Of a DNA stretch of 64,000 nucleotides, positions 44,256 through 52,916 are shown in pieces. The stretch comes from JAFAGX01 sp035623255 (GTDB taxonomy: Bacteria > Acidobacteriota > Terriglobia > Terriglobales > Acidobacteriaceae). Position 1 is the stretch's first letter. Each line of letters opens with the position of its first letter. The translations under genes and the position numbers were made by a program. The stretch spans positions 1 to 64,000 of the forward strand of contig DASPTU010000010.1 of assembly GCA_035623255.1 (NCBI GenBank), written 5' to 3'. A model generated the notes under the pieces. That model saw nothing but the letters and a program-made list of their open reading frames with translations. It made no database searches and was not told the origin of the DNA.

Positions 44256-44915
44256 TTATCGCGCAAACGTCCCCACAAACGCGCTGCGTTTGCCGTGGGT
44301 TTCCCAATCCACACCAAGGCCCGGGCCGCGGTAAGAATCAGTCAGGGCTACTGCGGGCATGGAATGAGAAACCGGGGTGAGTGGGGGATAAAAAGTCTCT
44401 TCATTGCCGCAAAGGTGGTCCGTGTCGTTGAGAGAACGAGTTTGTACTGTGGCGAATCTTCCCGCGCGGAATGATGCAACCCCGTGATGTTCGGGACTCA
44501 CAACCAGTTCCATGGGGGCGGAAATAACTTGCTGGGGGTCGCGGACTAATTCGCCCGCCATTTGGTGGACGAAGGCAATCAAAGCCGCCTGTTGTTGCTG
44601 AGTGGCCTGATCATCCACCAGAAGAACGGATTTCGCCGGATAAGGATTGGCGTAAGGATCGCCGAGGGTGGCGCGGGCTTCAATGGCGGCTGCGACAGTT
44701 AATCCATCGAGCGGAACGCCGTCCCAGGTTCCGCTCCGGACGCGCCATGCCAGGATGGCTTGGTTACCCACCAGATTTACCTCGCCATTGGCGAAGCATT
44801 GCCCCGTATAGACATCAGCGCTCCGGGTTTCGATGTAGTCGCCACGAATCTGCTCGGCAGAAGCCAGAACTGAAAAAAGCAAAACAATGGGACACAAGAA
44901 ACAGAATCGAAGCAT
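44256..44915 (-). CDS. DUF1326-like secreted protein
   Basis: 219 residues from the ATG at 44915, supported by a strong RBS (GAGGTGG, about 6 nt upstream) and a signal peptide (MLRFCFLCPIVLLFSVLASA). IRGDYIETRSADVYTGQCFANGEVNL matches the N-terminal signature of DUF1326 proteins, whose function is unknown. Cys pairs in the mature protein may form disulfides. It is part of the minus-strand series downstream of the cytochrome-maturation genes. Confidence 0.7.
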   Translation of the reverse strand: MLRFCFLCPIVLLFSVLASAEQIRGDYIETRSADVYTGQCFANGEVNLVGNQAILAWRVRSGTWDGVPLDGLTVAAAIEARATLGDPYANPYPAKSVLLVDDQATQQQQAALIAFVHQMAGELVRDPQQVISAPMELVVSPEHHGVASFRAGRFATVQTRSLNDTDHLCGNEETFYPPLTPVSHSMPAVALTDSYRGPGLGVDWETHGKRSAFVGTFAR

Positions 44916-44998
44916 GAGCCACCTCACCGCAATAGTGAATATATTGTCGCTTGGAGCTGGCGCATGGCGCAAGCGGCCGAGAAGGAGTCTCTGGTCGC

Positions 44999-45415
44999 TC
45001 AGTCGCAAACACTTTCTATACTTGGGATGACTCTGGAGTGATGGCGAAGAATCACCAGGCCTGTCAACACTGCGCAGAGCAGCATCAGAAGCCTAAAGTA
45101 TTGCCCTGTAGGCAGGTTCTCATCGCCGACGATATTTCGAACCAGTCCCACGCTGGCGCTGCTAGCACAAAATCCAAAATACAGCTTCTCAACAGTAGAA
45201 CGGGACACCCGAAACAATAGGAGCAATACGGACGAGACTAATAGGTAAATCGTGAGCGCGATTACCGCCGAGGTCGAAGAAGGGTTCCTGTTCCAGATCG
45301 GCGCAACCCGGGCCGCCCGCAGGATGCTGACGAAGGCAATCGACGCGAAAATGATGGAGTGGATTAACGCGATAATTGATCGTTTCCGGTTTGTCAGGAT
45401 CGCGTAAGGGTGCAT
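44999..45415 (-). CDS. Small four-helix membrane protein, unknown function
   Basis: 138 residues with four hydrophobic segments (about 14-33, 48-66, 78-93, 107-122), a basic N-terminus and short loops. No family recognised. It starts 15 nt after the histidine kinase stop on the same strand, so it is likely cotranscribed with resB-ccsA-kinase. It might be an accessory of the kinase, but nothing in the sequence shows it. Confidence 0.6.
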   Translation of the reverse strand: MHPYAILTNRKRSIIALIHSIIFASIAFVSILRAARVAPIWNRNPSSTSAVIALTIYLLVSSVLLLLFRVSRSTVEKLYFGFCASSASVGLVRNIVGDENLPTGQYFRLLMLLCAVLTGLVILRHHSRVIPSIESVCD

Positions 45416-45430
45416 GATGGCTGTATAAAA

Positions 45431-46636
45431 CTATCCCGACTGGAACCCAGCCGCTGCCGCTGTTTTCTTCTCGATGGGCAGCAAAACCGTAAACTTTGTC
45501 CCTTGTCCGGTGGAACTGATGACCTCAATCTTTCCGTGGTGCTCCTCAACGATGCGGCGCGCCAACGACAATCCAAGTCCGGTTCCGTTTCCTTTCGTAG
45601 TGTAGAACGGGCGAAAAATGTTTGGCAGATCCTGTGGTGGTATGCCTTTGCCGGTGTCTGAAACGGAGATTGCAACTAACTCCTTGCGAGACTCGAGCGC
45701 AACTACGATTTTGCCGGCTCCCTCGATAGCTTGAATGGCGTTCAGCAGCAGGTTCAACAATACCTGATGAATCTGATCGCTATCGTGCTCGACTTCGGGC
45801 AATTCAGGACTCTTGTTCAGAGTGATTTCAATGGGCTTCGAAAGGGCCTGCTGGCGGGCGAGCATGACCGAGTGCTCGACCGTGACATTCAGATCGCTGC
45901 GCCGTATCTCGGGTGGATGGGGGCGGGCTGTTTGCAACAGATCGGCAATGATGTGGTTGATTTGCGAAATCTCTTGCCGAACATCTTTTATTACGAGACG
46001 GGCCGGGCTGGTGGCGGGCAGGTCCCGGGCTGCTATATCGATGACTCCGGCAATTCCCGCCAGGGGGTTCCGAATCTCGTGTGCGAGGCCAGCTGCCACC
46101 TCACCGAGTGTTGCCAGATGCTCGGCACGTGACATCTGCGTACGATGCAAGCGCTCGATCTCCTCTCGGCTGTCACGAAGCTGGGTCACCATACGATTGA
46201 AATTGCGGCCGAGATCGCCGATTTCGTCATCACGCCTGGCAAAACGAACTGCAACGTTCAAGTCCCCATCCCCGACGCGGCTGATTTTTTCCTGCAATTC
46301 GATCAGGGGCCGCTGAATGAAATAGGTCAGAACGATGACTAAAGCGGCGCAAATCGCAATTGCGCCGGCGCCTGCGACAACCAGCACGATGTGGCGTTGT
46401 GGATTCTGCCAGGAAACCGTAGCCAAAGTGAACAGCAACATGCCGTTGATGAGCACAAAGACAATGGGGAGGACAGCTTTGATTTGCCAGTTCAGGCCCA
46501 ACCCGCCAGCCTGTTCTGAGGCAGCGTCATTTACTGGGTTTGCATCGCCGGGTGGAACCCGATTAACCGAATCGGATCTTGCCCCCGTCACCGCCGGAGT
46601 CGCCCCGGCAGCGGACTTTACAAAAGCATCAGGCAT
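45431..46636 (-). CDS. Membrane histidine kinase (HAMP, HisKA, HATPase)
   Basis: 401 residues. A flexible N-terminus of about 50 residues precedes two closely spaced TM helices (54-73, 83-105) with almost no periplasmic loop, so the stimulus is probably sensed in or near the membrane. HAMP about 106-158; HisKA with His186 in AAGLAHEIRNPLAG; HATPase with NLLLNAIQAIEG, DTGKGIPPQDL and GTGLGLSLA. NtrB-like type. The ATG overlaps the ccsA stop by 8 nt, so the kinase is coupled to cytochrome maturation genes. No response regulator lies in the unit. Confidence 0.88.
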   Translation of the reverse strand: MPDAFVKSAAGATPAVTGARSDSVNRVPPGDANPVNDAASEQAGGLGLNWQIKAVLPIVFVLINGMLLFTLATVSWQNPQRHIVLVVAGAGAIAICAALVIVLTYFIQRPLIELQEKISRVGDGDLNVAVRFARRDDEIGDLGRNFNRMVTQLRDSREEIERLHRTQMSRAEHLATLGEVAAGLAHEIRNPLAGIAGVIDIAARDLPATSPARLVIKDVRQEISQINHIIADLLQTARPHPPEIRRSDLNVTVEHSVMLARQQALSKPIEITLNKSPELPEVEHDSDQIHQVLLNLLLNAIQAIEGAGKIVVALESRKELVAISVSDTGKGIPPQDLPNIFRPFYTTKGNGTGLGLSLARRIVEEHHGKIEVISSTGQGTKFTVLLPIEKKTAAAAGFQSG

Positions 46637-48029
46637 ACGCGTGTAATCCGGGCAGAAGATACGTTACGCCAAAGAATGTGAACATCACGACAGCAAAGCC
46701 GAGAATTGCGAAGTACGCTGCGCGGCGGCCTCGCCAGCCACGAGTAATTCGCATATGCAAGTAGCCGGCGTAGATGAGCCACGTAATCGCTGCCCAGGTT
46801 TCTTTTGGATCCCAGCTCCAATACGAACCCCAGGTGCGGTTCGCCCAGTAGGCGCCGGCAGCAATCATCAGGGTGAGCAAAGGAAAAGCAATGGCGATTG
46901 TGCGATATGTAATGCGGTCAAGCTCTTCTGCGCTCGGAAGCATGCGCTCCAGATCAGCGCGGCGCCAAAGCAGCAGCAGGTACAGCAGCGAAACGAAGAT
47001 TCCGCCGACTATCCCCGACAGGATGAACGGACTCGCGGCCAGGCTGGTCGGATACAGGCCCTCGGCATCCAGTGAGGCGTATTGGCCATCCCGCGCCCGC
47101 AGCAGAAAGAACGCTAGCGCCATGGTCTGAAGCAGAATGCTGACGAACACGGCGCGGTTTGCCATGTCCAGCAGGCTCTGATTGCCGGTCTTGCGGGAAA
47201 TCAGGTACAGCACCAGCGGCACAGCCACTCCTGCAAGCACAATCAACATCAACCAGCCGAGATCAGGGATCGTTACAAACAGACGCACGCCCTTTGAGAG
47301 GAAGATCTCGGATTTCTCTTGCGGGTTCCACGCAATCACGTTCAGGCCGCCCCATTTCTCAAAACGTGTAAGCACGCCAGCGTAAGTCCCGACGCAGAAC
47401 AAGCTGGTTGCTGTCAGGAATGTCTCAGTTTTTACGTCATCTTGGATCAGAAACATCATCGCTAAAGCAAAACTCAAGGCACAGGCAGCATAGGCGAGCA
47501 TCGCCAAAGTCACGTGCACATGCAGCCAAGTCGATTGCAGGGCTGGAACGAGCGGATGGACTTCGGTGCGTAGCAGCTGCATCAATATGACACCCACGAT
47601 CGCAACCGGCATGGTGACAGTGCCGATGACCTTCACGCCGTACTTTTTCTCCGCAATCAGCGTCAGGACCGCCAGGGTCCAAACGAAGCTCAGGAGCATT
47701 TCGTAAATGCTTGCGAACGGGGGATGGCCGGCCTCATACCAGCGATGCGCAACCGCGCCGGTGTTCGCCAGCAATCCCGCCCAGGTCGCCAGCGAGGCGA
47801 ACCGGATATAGGATGGCGTACCCGTAACACCAAAGCCCAGATAGAGCGTTCCCGCTCCAGCGTAGAAAATCAGTGCGGCGTAGAGCAGATTCGACTCGCT
47901 CAGCAGATTCCCGCTCTTGACCACATTGAGAAATGCCATGAAAAGGAGGAAGACGATGCCCAGCCCCACCATTACCAGCAGCGCCGTGCCGCTAGCCGCC
48001 GGTTGCTGCTCAGTTCTTGCACGTGCCAT
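46629..48029 (-). CDS. ccsA: System II cytochrome c maturation protein CcsA
   Basis: 466 residues, multi-spanning. The heme-handling WWD motif is WGSYWSWDPKETWAAITW near the C-terminus (about 420-437), flanked by conserved His. Together with ResB it exports heme and attaches it to CXXCH motifs outside the membrane. It is longer than the common 320-residue CcsA because of extra N-terminal helices and a loop (about 215-250). It lies 21 nt after resB, and its stop overlaps the kinase start. Confidence 0.92.
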   Translation of the reverse strand: MARARTEQQPAASGTALLVMVGLGIVFLLFMAFLNVVKSGNLLSESNLLYAALIFYAGAGTLYLGFGVTGTPSYIRFASLATWAGLLANTGAVAHRWYEAGHPPFASIYEMLLSFVWTLAVLTLIAEKKYGVKVIGTVTMPVAIVGVILMQLLRTEVHPLVPALQSTWLHVHVTLAMLAYAACALSFALAMMFLIQDDVKTETFLTATSLFCVGTYAGVLTRFEKWGGLNVIAWNPQEKSEIFLSKGVRLFVTIPDLGWLMLIVLAGVAVPLVLYLISRKTGNQSLLDMANRAVFVSILLQTMALAFFLLRARDGQYASLDAEGLYPTSLAASPFILSGIVGGIFVSLLYLLLLWRRADLERMLPSAEELDRITYRTIAIAFPLLTLMIAAGAYWANRTWGSYWSWDPKETWAAITWLIYAGYLHMRITRGWRGRRAAYFAILGFAVVMFTFFGVTYLLPGLHAYA

Positions 48030-48050
48030 AAAGATCCTCCATAACCCGAG

Positions 48051-49487
48051 TTATCTTCCCGCTAATGAAGTAGCGTGCTCCGCAACGCTCGCTACCGCCT
48101 TTGGACTGATCTCTGCTTCGACTTCCTGAATCAGTTTCCGGAACCTCTGCTCAAAAAGGTCTTTGTTTCTATTGGCTGAGCCTCCCAGCCACAGCGTCAA
48201 GTGCCCCGATGCATCCCGTACCGGCACGGCCCAAACCCGCACGTGGACAATATAGAAAACAAAAGCCAAGCCAAACCCCATCAGAATGACTCCCGCCCAA
48301 ACTGACCACTGCCCTGGTTCATGGGAGACCTCGAGGCCGGTGTAGTAGGCCATTTGGACATCCTTCCCTTCGAATCGATACGGAGAGGCAGCGTTCTGCT
48401 CAAAGCCGGGAATTGGCGGTAGCCATACATTGACGGGCATTCCCGTCTTTTTCGATTCGACGATCAGGTGTGCAGCGGGGTTCTCCAGATCGTTAGATCG
48501 CGCGTAGACCTGACCGTCTTGAACCACATAGTCCGGGATGAACTCGGCCAGCCGCACGGTCGTGTCTTCGTCCAGATGCTGCGTTTCGTCCGGCCCCAAC
48601 GCGATCTCTTTAACTGGTGTTTCACCGCTTGCGGGCCTGGCGTTCAAAACCAACTTATCGATCTTTCCGGTACGCCCGTAACTTGCCTGATAAAAGCGGA
48701 TTCCTCGATACACGAGCGGGTCATTGACTACAATCTCTTTCCGCTGAACCTCGCGGCCGTTTTCGATCACCACCAGCTTTGACCACCAGCGCTTCGGCGT
48801 GCCGTCGGCGTAGTTCTCTTGTCCTGCGCCGTCGCAACGAACCGCAAAGGGCAAGCTGCGGGTATTGCCGTTTTGTAGCACCTGGTTTGACTGTTGTCCG
48901 CGGGTGAGGGAAACAAAACCTCGCCAGCCATAGAGCGCGTCTACGATGCCGCCGAGGAAAATGAGCAGGAGGCTGGCGTGTACGAGATACACAGCCATTT
49001 CCGAAATTCGGTGCCGCTCCCCAAATAACGAAAAGCTGTTCTCCCTGACGATGCGCTCTGGTTTAAGACCCGCTCTCTGAAACACCTGCTCCGCCGCGAT
49101 CAAGCCGGCCTCCTCATCGGGAATCGTGACTTGAGCTTGCACCACTAGAGCCTTCCGGAAACCTTCGTCCGGACTCTTATAAGGACGGGAGTAAAACCTC
49201 CAAGCATTTGGGAAGCGCTGGATCGATGCTGCAACGATGGAAAGGCTGACGAGAGCCAGCAGAACGACGAACCACCAAACGTGGAATACATCAGTCAGGC
49301 CCAGGGCATCGAGGAGGCGAAGCATCTGTGGCGAATAAGCGCGCTGAATTTCCTCCGGATCAGTTGCCGGGCGCTGCAAGATCAGCGTTCCGGCCGCCGA
49401 GACGATTACCGTCGCGATCAGCAAAATGACCCCCGTTTTGATTGCCCCGACCGTTTGCCAGACTCGGCGAATCATTGTTGCAGCCAT
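48051..49487 (-). CDS. resB: System II cytochrome c maturation protein ResB/Ccs1
   Basis: 478 residues. ResB fold: TM helices near the N-terminus (about 13-35, 70-92), a helix at about 168-188, a large periplasmic domain (about 190-395) and a last TM (about 400-420). Signature parts are FHVWWFVVLLALVSLSIVAAS and RGIRFYQASYG. It works with CcsA as the cytochrome c synthetase. It heads the minus-strand unit; its promoter region is shared with the 16-heme cytochrome and contains a perfect CRP-like palindrome (49713). Confidence 0.92.
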   Translation of the reverse strand: MAATMIRRVWQTVGAIKTGVILLIATVIVSAAGTLILQRPATDPEEIQRAYSPQMLRLLDALGLTDVFHVWWFVVLLALVSLSIVAASIQRFPNAWRFYSRPYKSPDEGFRKALVVQAQVTIPDEEAGLIAAEQVFQRAGLKPERIVRENSFSLFGERHRISEMAVYLVHASLLLIFLGGIVDALYGWRGFVSLTRGQQSNQVLQNGNTRSLPFAVRCDGAGQENYADGTPKRWWSKLVVIENGREVQRKEIVVNDPLVYRGIRFYQASYGRTGKIDKLVLNARPASGETPVKEIALGPDETQHLDEDTTVRLAEFIPDYVVQDGQVYARSNDLENPAAHLIVESKKTGMPVNVWLPPIPGFEQNAASPYRFEGKDVQMAYYTGLEVSHEPGQWSVWAGVILMGFGLAFVFYIVHVRVWAVPVRDASGHLTLWLGGSANRNKDLFEQRFRKLIQEVEAEISPKAVASVAEHATSLAGR

Positions 49488-49712
49488 AAATTTCCCCTTC
49501 CTCGCGGTTCATCTGTTGCACGTTCGCGACCACCGGAAGCGGTTCGGGGAACTTGTTGAATTTGTATATAGAAGTTTGTTGCGCACCCTGAGATCCGTAG
49601 CCGATTTTTGGGCGATATGACCCAAGCTTCAGCGAGGCAAGCAGTCATTTCGCGCAGATCCAAGCACCTCGATTCCATCAGTTTCACTCTAGAGGCAGGC
49701 ACGACGCGACTG

Positions 49713-49728
49713 TGTGATGAAGATCACA
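49713..49728. promoter_or_regulatory. CRP/FNR-type palindrome between resB and the cytochrome operon
   Basis: TGTGATGAAGATCACA is a perfect TGTGA-N6-TCACA. It lies 226 nt from the resB start and about 320 nt before the cytochrome start, and could serve either divergent promoter. Confidence 0.65.
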
Positions 49729-49872
49729 ACTGGATGTGAGGTCAATCATAGTGGCTGCCAGACGGGGGGTATCGAATGTCAGAGTGAGGTGGATGGTGGG
49801 TGCAGGTTTTGATTCAAGGCTGCAGAAAGATAGCGCAGAAGGTCTTGACATTACTTGCGTCATTTCACCAAT

Positions 49873-50038
49873 CCCAGTGTGGGAGAAGCCCCAATCTGAT
49901 GAACTTCGCCACTGCTGCGATTTTCAACAGCCCGAAATCCAAGACGAAAGACATTTCGATTCAGGTGCTTACGTTAGGCGTTCAAAAACGCTACAGATGT
50001 GCGGGAAGGGTCAGGTTCGTGCATTCCCACAGTGGGAG
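49873..50038 (+). repeat. Two related 13-nt inverted-repeat elements in the cytochrome leader
   Basis: CCCAGTGTGGGAG at 49873-49885 and CCCACAGTGGGAG at 50026-50038 agree at 11 of 13 positions and can each form a small hairpin. The second contains the GGGAG that would act as ribosome-binding site for the 16-heme cytochrome. Confidence 0.4.
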
Positions 50039-50050
50039 GTAGTGGCAGCG

Positions 50051-51505
50051 GTGGGTTTGGGCAGATCCAGTTCGAGCCTCAGTGGGTCGCGCACAAAGTG
50101 GTTCTTGACTTGCCTCGTCACATTGCTCACGTTCGCCAGAACAGCCTCGGCGGCCAAGCATCCTGTACCCCTCGACCCGAAGGCGGATCCGTCTACCTGC
50201 ATCGCTTGCCACGAAGATAAGACCAAGGGCAAATCGGTGCATTCGGCGATGGCAATGGGATGCATGAGCTGTCACGAGATTCGCGTTAACAGGGACGTCA
50301 CCCACGTCAAACTAATCACTGCGACCCCCTACAAACTCTGCCTCACCTGCCACAGTGATAAAGATGCCACGCAGATCAAGGGACGAGTTCACCCGCCAGC
50401 CGTTCGCGATTGCCTGACCTGCCACGATCCGCATAGCTCCGACAACAAGAACCAGCTACTGAAGATGACTTCGGGGGACAAGAAGGACAATCTCTGCCTC
50501 ACCTGCCACACGCAGGGATTGAATGTTCCAGCAAAAGGCAGCCGTCACGCGGCGCTCGATATGGGCTGTGAAACTTGCCATACCGTGCACAAGACCGGTG
50601 AACCGGGCAAGCGCGAGTTTGATTTCCACCTGGTGAAGGATGCCCCCACACTTTGTGCCGATTGTCACGACGCCAAAGACGCCGGTTTGCTCAAAGCACA
50701 CCAGGGACAGCCCTTCGGCGCTGCCGATTGTCTGACCTGCCACGATCCGCATCAGTCGCAATCCCCGAAGCTGATGCAAGCGTTCCTGCATGATCCTTTC
50801 GCGTCGAAGCAGTGCGACGTCTGTCATCAGCCCGCCAAGGACAGCAAAATTGTCCTGACCCAGGCTAGTGCCAAAGATTTGTGCGTTACCTGCCATTCTG
50901 ATAAGCCGGACCAGATCGCTAAAGCGCAGGTCCAACACCCGGCCGCAGCGGGCGATTGCACCGATTGCCACAATCCGCACGCAGGGCGTTCACCGGGATT
51001 CCCCAAGCCGGATGCAGTTTCAGTCTGCCTCGGCTGCCACAGCGAACAAGCGGAAGAGTTTAAGAAGGCACACTTGCACCAGCCCGCTTTTCAACAAGGT
51101 TGTGCGACCTGCCATGAGCCACACGGCGGCGAAAACCCCCATTTACTGCGGGCAAAAGAAATTAATCCGCTCTGCCTGGAATGTCATGGACCGGATGCCC
51201 CCGAGCCGAAGCCAGTGAAGGATCAGCCTCTGATTACCATTTTCGACGGCAAGGTAAAGCTGCCTCAGGATTACTTCAAGAAGGTGCCGGTCCTGCCGCT
51301 GAAGTATGGCATCGGCCACCCCACTGATGAACACCCTGTGGGAAAAGCAATCAACGCGAAAACAAAGACGGTGAGTGAGCTGACCTGTCTCAGCTGCCAT
51401 CAGCCGCACTCTTCGGCGAAGAGCGCGCTGCTGGTCAAGGATCAGGAACCCAATATGGCCTTCTGCAAGACCTGTCATGCGGAAGGAACCATGACGCTGC
51501 GGTAA
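50051..51505 (+). CDS. Periplasmic 16-heme c-type cytochrome
   Basis: About 484 residues if started at the GTG at 50051 (GGGAGG 11 nt upstream); ATG 49997 or GTG 50042 are alternatives, and the frame runs open to 49736. The signal peptide is KWFLTCLVTLLTFARTASA. I count 16 CXXCH motifs, many as paired CXXCH...CXXCH(D/N/Q)PH units typical of doubled-CXXCH cytochromes c3/DmsE-like. An insert of about 60 residues without heme (IFDGKVKLPQDYFKKVPVLPLKYGIGHPTDEHPVG) precedes the last two motifs. It is first in the plus-strand cytochrome series and 10 nt before an NHL protein. Role: electron wire or storage; partners unknown. Confidence 0.9.
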   Translation: MGLGRSSSSLSGSRTKWFLTCLVTLLTFARTASAAKHPVPLDPKADPSTCIACHEDKTKGKSVHSAMAMGCMSCHEIRVNRDVTHVKLITATPYKLCLTCHSDKDATQIKGRVHPPAVRDCLTCHDPHSSDNKNQLLKMTSGDKKDNLCLTCHTQGLNVPAKGSRHAALDMGCETCHTVHKTGEPGKREFDFHLVKDAPTLCADCHDAKDAGLLKAHQGQPFGAADCLTCHDPHQSQSPKLMQAFLHDPFASKQCDVCHQPAKDSKIVLTQASAKDLCVTCHSDKPDQIAKAQVQHPAAAGDCTDCHNPHAGRSPGFPKPDAVSVCLGCHSEQAEEFKKAHLHQPAFQQGCATCHEPHGGENPHLLRAKEINPLCLECHGPDAPEPKPVKDQPLITIFDGKVKLPQDYFKKVPVLPLKYGIGHPTDEHPVGKAINAKTKTVSELTCLSCHQPHSSAKSALLVKDQEPNMAFCKTCHAEGTMTLR

Positions 51506-51515
51506 GAGGAGAGTA

Positions 51516-52760
51516 ATGAAAATGTCTATCCATCGCTCAAATTTGAAGCCGTCGCTCAAGGTTCTCATCGGGTTGGCGGTGGTGACTGTCCTCGCCCTGG
51601 GTAGCTCTCCGGCTCACGCGCAGAAGAAAAACAAGAACGCGGCAAATGCCACAGGCGTGGTAGACAAAAACAAGAAAGTCTACTTCGATCTCAGCAAGAT
51701 CATCTGGCCGAATCCTCCGGCTATTACGCGGATCAGGTTCCTGAGTATTTACACCGGCCAAAAAATCGACTGGGCGGGTCTGCAAACAACGCAGAAAAAG
51801 AAGCAATCCTGGATGGACCGGCTGGCAGGCGCGCAGCCCGACCAGCAGGTTAAGGACGCGCAACAAAAGATCGGGTTCCAGTTGATACGCCCGTATGGCG
51901 TGGCCGCGGATTCCAAGGGGAATATTTACGCGGCAGACCAGGGCGTGGCAGCAATTTTCATTTTCTCCGAAAACGGCGACGTGCAACTGATCAAGAACGG
52001 TCAAGACGCACACCTAGCCATGGTCACGGGTTTGGCGATGGATGATAACGACCGGCTGTTTGTGGGGGACGCCAAGCTGCATCACGTGCTGGTGTTCAAC
52101 GCCAACCGTGTAGTGGAGGCCTCCTTCGGCGCCGACACGCTTGTATCTCCGGCGGGTATCGCGATCGATAAGGAGAACCGCTTCGCTTACGTGGTGGACA
52201 CGCAGCAGGATCAAGTGCTGGTTTTCGACGCCGACAACTACAAGCTGCTTCGCCGTATTGGAACCGCTGGGAAGAAACACTCGTTGACGAGCCCGGGCGA
52301 TTTTTCACTGCCTACGGGCGTGGCGGTGGACAAGGACGGCAACGTTTACGTCACCGACACCCTGAATAACCGCGTCGAAATTTTCGATGCCGAAGGCACT
52401 TTCATCAGCGAGTTTGGAAAGCCCGGCGATGGTCCCGGGCGTTTTGCCCGGCCCAAAGGAATCACCGTTGATGGCGACGGGCACATCTGGGTGGCTGACG
52501 AGGTCCAATGCCGCGTGCAGGTCTTCAACAAAGAAGGCCAGCTATTGATTTATTTCGGTGGAACGGGATTTTATCCCGGGCAATTCAACGCTTTGTACGG
52601 AGTGGCGTTTGACGGCGCTACTAACCGCATCATCACTAGCGAGCAATTCCCTGGCCGCGTGCAGGTATTTCGTTATGTGACCGATGGCGAAGCCGCAGCC
52701 GAGAAGGCCCGCCGCGAAGCCGAGCAGAAGACGCCAAAAGCGGGCGGTTCGCCGTCGTAG
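51516..52760 (+). CDS. Secreted NHL-repeat six-bladed beta-propeller protein
   Basis: 414 residues with signal peptide (LKVLIGLAVVTVLALGSSPAHA) and RBS AGAGGAGAG. Five to six NHL blades from about 125 to 385 (PYGVAADSKGNIYAAD, PTGVAVDKDGNVYVTDTLNNRVEIFD, PKGITVDGDGHIWVADEVQCRVQVF). The C-terminus is a Lys/Glu-rich tail. It starts 10 nt after the 16-heme cytochrome gene. Two more NHL proteins in the cluster share its N-terminal layout, so it is probably a structural or docking subunit of the same complex. Confidence 0.88.
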   Translation: MKMSIHRSNLKPSLKVLIGLAVVTVLALGSSPAHAQKKNKNAANATGVVDKNKKVYFDLSKIIWPNPPAITRIRFLSIYTGQKIDWAGLQTTQKKKQSWMDRLAGAQPDQQVKDAQQKIGFQLIRPYGVAADSKGNIYAADQGVAAIFIFSENGDVQLIKNGQDAHLAMVTGLAMDDNDRLFVGDAKLHHVLVFNANRVVEASFGADTLVSPAGIAIDKENRFAYVVDTQQDQVLVFDADNYKLLRRIGTAGKKHSLTSPGDFSLPTGVAVDKDGNVYVTDTLNNRVEIFDAEGTFISEFGKPGDGPGRFARPKGITVDGDGHIWVADEVQCRVQVFNKEGQLLIYFGGTGFYPGQFNALYGVAFDGATNRIITSEQFPGRVQVFRYVTDGEAAAEKARREAEQKTPKAGGSPS

Positions 52761-52916
52761 AGCGAGGAGGCTAGATCCAAATGCACAAGATTCCGCGGTC
52801 GCCACAAGCCGAAGCTGGTCCCGATCGGTTTGCCGTGCCTCGGAGCAGTTGAAGTGAGGACTCACAGGGCCAGTTAGGTTGTGTGTTGCAACACAAATTC
52901 ATCAGGAGGTATACCA

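Larger units (their letters stand above)
49488..50050. other. Long divergent intergenic/leader region between resB and the 16-heme cytochrome
   Basis: About 560 nt. It holds a CRP-like palindrome (49713-49728), a TTGACA (49845-49850) without a convincing -10 box and two related inverted repeats (49873-49885, 50026-50038). The cytochrome frame stays open through part of it (to 49736), but the translation there has no signal-peptide or heme character, so it is read as leader. Confidence 0.5.

Noticed and set aside
49736..50050. N-terminal extension of the 16-heme cytochrome to 49736
   Set aside because: The extra 105 residues have no signal-peptide or heme character and would bury the real signal peptide; the GGGAGG near 50034 fits a start around 50042-50051.
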